From Clostridiales bacterium (lineage in GTDB: Bacteria; Bacillota; Clostridia; Lachnospirales; Lachnospiraceae): DNA of 6,770 bases. The DNA lies in contig JAHZAR010000120.1 in NCBI GenBank assembly GCA_019423835.1, positions 1 to 6,770 of the forward strand, written 5' to 3'. Shown piece by piece: positions 4,955-6,770 of this stretch; the stretch's first letter is position 1, and each line of letters opens with the position of its first letter. A program made the translations under genes and the position numbers. The notes beneath the pieces were generated by a model. The model searched no databases. It worked only from the letters and a program-made list of their open reading frames with translations, and was not told where the DNA came from.

Positions 4955-6133
4955 ATGAAAGAATTAGAGTTAAAGTATGGCTGCAATCCGAATCAGAAGC
5001 CATCCAGAATCTTTATGGAGAACGGCGGCGAGCTTCCCATCAGAGTGCTCAGCGGCAGACCAGGCTATATCAATTTCCTGGACGCCTTTAACGGCTGGCA
5101 GCTGGTCAGAGAATTAAAGAAGGCTACAGGGCTTCCGGCAGCCACATCCTTCAAGCACGTGTCCCCTGCAGGAGCTGCTGTGGGCCTTCCCATGGATGAA
5201 ACCTTAAGAAAGATTTACTGGGTGGACGATATGGGCGAGCTTTCTCCCCTTGCCTGCGCTTATGCAAGAGCCAGAGGAGCTGACCGTATGTCCTCCTTCG
5301 GCGATTTTATCTCCCTGTCGGATGTCTGCGATGGAGACACGGCAAGACTGATTAAGCGGGAGGTGTCTGACGGCGTCATCGCTCCGGGCTACACGGAGGA
5401 GGCGCTTGCGATCTTAAAGTCCAAGAAAAACGGAAATTATAATGTAATTGAGATCGATCCGGAATATGAGCCGGAGAAGATTGAGAGAAAGCAGGTGTTC
5501 GGCATCACTTTCGAGCAGGGCAGAAATGAGCTGGACATCAATAAAGAGATGTTCTCAAACATTGTGACAGAGAACAAGGAGCTTCCCGACAGTGCCAGAA
5601 TTGATATGATGGTGGCGATGATCACTCTGAAATACACCCAGTCCAATTCTGTCTGCTATGTGAAGGACGGACAGGCTATCGGAATCGGGGCAGGACAGCA
5701 GTCCAGGGTACACTGTACCCGTCTGGCAGGCCAGAAGGCAGACAACTGGTTCCTCCGTCAGGCTCCTCAGGTTCTGAACCTCTCGTTTGTAGATGGAATC
5801 AAGAGGGCTGACAGGGACAATGCCATTGATGTCTACATCGGTGAGGAGTATATGGATGTGCTGGCTGAGGGGGCGTGGCAGAAGATCTTCAAGGAGAAGC
5901 CGCCGGTATTCACCAGGGAGGAAAAGCGCGCATGGCTGGACAACATGCAGGGGGTAACGCTGGGCTCCGATGCCTTCTTCCCCTTCGGCGATAATATTGA
6001 GAGAGCTTACAAGAGCGGCGTAAAGTACATTGCCCAGCCGGGCGGCTCTGTGCGGGATGACAATGTGATCGAAACCTGCAATAAGTACGGCATGGTGATG
6101 GCATTTACAGGCATCCGTCTGTTCCACCACTAG
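4955..6133 (+). CDS. purH: Free-standing AICAR transformylase (PurH transformylase domain only)
   Basis: Transfers a formyl group from 10-formyltetrahydrofolate to AICAR, giving FAICAR, the substrate of the cyclohydrolase encoded just upstream. The 392 residues match the transformylase part of PurH alone. The protein starts at LKYGCNPNQKPSRIF (PurH: LRYGxNPHQ), then GRPGYINFLDAFNGWQLV (34-51). The catalytic Lys-His pair is K67-H68 in FKHVSPAGAAV. QSNSVCYVKDGQAIGIGAGQ starts at residue 229, and the end has IAQPGGSVRDDNVI and MAFTGIRLFHH. The roughly 200-residue MGS-like cyclohydrolase domain that precedes these motifs in ordinary PurH is absent: the coding sequence opens directly on the transformylase domain, and the DNA upstream encodes PurO instead. 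So this is a natural split form, not a truncation. Same promoter as purO is likely. Confidence 0.93.
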   Translation: MKELELKYGCNPNQKPSRIFMENGGELPIRVLSGRPGYINFLDAFNGWQLVRELKKATGLPAATSFKHVSPAGAAVGLPMDETLRKIYWVDDMGELSPLACAYARARGADRMSSFGDFISLSDVCDGDTARLIKREVSDGVIAPGYTEEALAILKSKKNGNYNVIEIDPEYEPEKIERKQVFGITFEQGRNELDINKEMFSNIVTENKELPDSARIDMMVAMITLKYTQSNSVCYVKDGQAIGIGAGQQSRVHCTRLAGQKADNWFLRQAPQVLNLSFVDGIKRADRDNAIDVYIGEEYMDVLAEGAWQKIFKEKPPVFTREEKRAWLDNMQGVTLGSDAFFPFGDNIERAYKSGVKYIAQPGGSVRDDNVIETCNKYGMVMAFTGIRLFHH

Positions 6134-6174
6134 GGAGGCAGAAATCTGAATTCTGTTTCAAATGCCAGAGCGGC

Positions 6175-6213
6175 AGCAGCCCGGAGGGAACGGTACTCAG
6201 CTTCCGGGCTGCT
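6175..6213 (+). terminator. Hairpin after the purine operon, possible terminator
   Basis: Perfect 11-base GC-rich arms AGCAGCCCGGA (6175-6185) and TCCGGGCTGCT (6203-6213) around a 17-base loop, 41 bases after the transformylase stop. No T run follows (CTCTGTCCGG), so it is not a textbook intrinsic terminator. It may protect the 3' end of the mRNA or act with Rho. Confidence 0.5.
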
Positions 6214-6279
6214 CTCTGTCCGGTGGGAGAGAAGAAGAGCAGAAAAATATACAAATTGACGCAAAAATTAAAAAAACGG

Positions 6280-6308
6280 TTGCAATGACTTACATTTTTT
6301 GTTAAAAT
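6280..6308 (+). promoter_or_regulatory. Promoter of tRNA-Leu
   Basis: TTGCAA (6280-6285) and TAAAAT (6303-6308) are separated by exactly 17 bases. The A-rich stretch 6263-6276 directly upstream looks like an UP element, as is common for stable-RNA promoters. The expected start is near 6315, about 11 bases before the mature tRNA. Confidence 0.8.
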
Positions 6309-6325
6309 AGTAATGTCTTTGAGCA

Positions 6326-6408
6326 GCCGGCTTGTCGGAATGGCAGACGAGGAGGACTCAAAATCCTTTGGTGGCAACACCGTGTGGGTTCAAGTCCCAC
6401 AGCCGGCA
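6326..6408 (+). tRNA. tRNA-Leu, anticodon CAA (reads UUG)
   Basis: The acceptor arms are GCCGGCT (6326-6332) and AGCCGGC (6401-6407), with discriminator A at 6408. The anticodon stem GAGGA/TCCTT encloses the loop CTCAAAA, with CAA at 6359-6361. A long variable arm GGTG-GCAA-CACC (6370-6381) marks a class II tRNA. The T arm is GTGGG-TTCAAGT-CCCAC. All fit tRNA-Leu. CCA is not encoded (TGA follows), so the 3' end must be added by nucleotidyltransferase. It has its own promoter and terminator and is transcribed alone. Confidence 0.97.
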
Positions 6409-6413
6409 TGATA

Positions 6414-6465
6414 AAAAGTCCTGAAGAGCCTTAATTTAGTAAGGAATTCAGGGCTTTTCTATTTA
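6414..6465 (+). terminator. Intrinsic terminator of tRNA-Leu
   Basis: Arms AAAAGTCCTGAA (6414-6425) and TTCAGGGCTTTT (6447-6458) pair at all 12 positions, one as T-G. A nested CCTTA/TAAGG stem (6429-6433, 6440-6444) lies inside. The T-rich tail TTTTCTATTTAT follows. It begins 6 bases after the tRNA. Confidence 0.88.
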
Positions 6466-6567
6466 TAAACGGAACACTTTCTAAAATGCGAAAGGGTGCG
6501 AGGAGTCATTCTTCCATGCTTTGAGAACGAATCTGAATGCTGCAAGAAGTTTTCAGCCGAAAAGGAC

Positions 6568-6575
6568 GGGGGTGA
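6568..6575 (+). promoter_or_regulatory. Ribosome binding site deciding the TTG start at 6580
   Basis: GGGGGTGA differs at one base from the ideal GGAGGTGA and its G core lies 7 bases before TTG at 6580. The GTG within it (6572) reaches a stop after three codons, so TTG is preferred. Confidence 0.55.
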
Positions 6576-6579
6576 AAAA

Positions 6580-6770
6580 TTGAAACTGAAGGATATTCAG
6601 GTTTATCTGAATACGCTGCTGGAATCTTTTTCCAAGGTTCTGGAACTGGAGCTTACGATCTTGAGTGCGGATCCGCTGGAGCGGGTAGCAGCAACAGGAG
6701 TATGGTACCCGCTGGACAAAGTTCAGTATGAAAATGGCGTTTTGGCTTCTACTTGGCAGAACAGCTATAC
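6580..6770 (+). CDS. N-terminal fragment of an unidentified protein, possibly a regulator's sensory domain
   Basis: Sixty-three codons are visible before the window ends. The protein starts (TTG read as Met) MKLKDIQVYLNTLLESFSKVLELELTILSADPLERVAATGVWYPL and continues to TWQNSYT. An amphipathic helix is followed by a strand-like ELTILSADPLERVAATG, as in the GAF/PAS-like N-terminal domains of clostridial sigma-54-dependent activators, where a similar VTIVDxxLxRIAGTG pattern occurs. That resemblance is my recollection, and no AAA+ or DNA-binding domain is visible, so the function is uncertain. The only in-frame alternative start I saw (GTG 6496) lies in sequence that does not look coding. No convincing promoter is visible between the tRNA terminator and this gene. 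Confidence 0.6.
   Translation, partial: MKLKDIQVYLNTLLESFSKVLELELTILSADPLERVAATGVWYPLDKVQYENGVLASTWQNSY

Noticed and set aside
5555..6130. Antisense open frame of 191 codons opposite the transformylase gene
   Set aside because: It is opposite conserved PurH motifs and its translation has no family features or start signals.
6326..6465. tRNA-Leu as an integration site for a mobile element
   Set aside because: No integrase gene and no repeated copy of the tRNA 3' end are visible; the terminator follows directly.

Overview
The window looks like chromosomal DNA of a moderately GC-rich Firmicute, most likely a member of the Clostridia of the Lachnospiraceae type. The evidence is strong AGGAGG-like ribosome binding sites, GTG and TTG starts, a tRNA-Leu without an encoded CCA, and a separate purine cyclohydrolase and transformylase instead of the usual fused PurH. 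This taxonomic call is inference; no rRNA or other decisive marker is present.

Layout. Positions 1-1603 (+) hold the C-terminal three quarters of a type IA topoisomerase (topoisomerase III); its N-terminal Toprim part lies before the window. Overlapping its end by 14 bases is a 225-residue left-handed beta-helix (hexapeptide-repeat) protein (1590-2267, +) resembling the acetyltransferase half of GlmU but without a nucleotidyltransferase domain. A bidirectional terminator hairpin separates this pair from a convergent minus-strand pair: upp, uracil phosphoribosyltransferase (2352-2981), and upstream of it a lipoprotein with PdaC/RsiV-like extracytoplasmic domains (3050-3862).

Positions 3863-4210 are a divergent intergenic region. 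It carries a plus-strand promoter for the purine pair, two candidate minus-strand promoters for the lipoprotein gene, and three consecutive inverted repeats. Two of these sit on minus-strand promoter elements; this is the most structured non-coding DNA in the window.

Positions 4211-6133 (+) form a two-gene operon for the last two steps of de novo IMP synthesis: a PurO-type (archaeal-family) IMP cyclohydrolase followed by a free-standing AICAR transformylase. Together they replace bifunctional PurH. Upp on the other strand salvages uracil with PRPP, so three of the six protein genes concern nucleotide supply.

The end of the window holds a hairpin after the purine operon, a tRNA-Leu(CAA) with its own strong promoter and terminator (6280-6465), and the first 63 codons of a TTG-started gene (6580 to the end) that may encode the sensory N-terminus of a transcriptional regulator. 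I saw no mobile element, CRISPR array, rRNA or recognisable riboswitch. Most of the window is ordinary housekeeping sequence. The points worth a second look are the split PurH function, the palindromic intergenic region, and the stand-alone GlmU-like protein.
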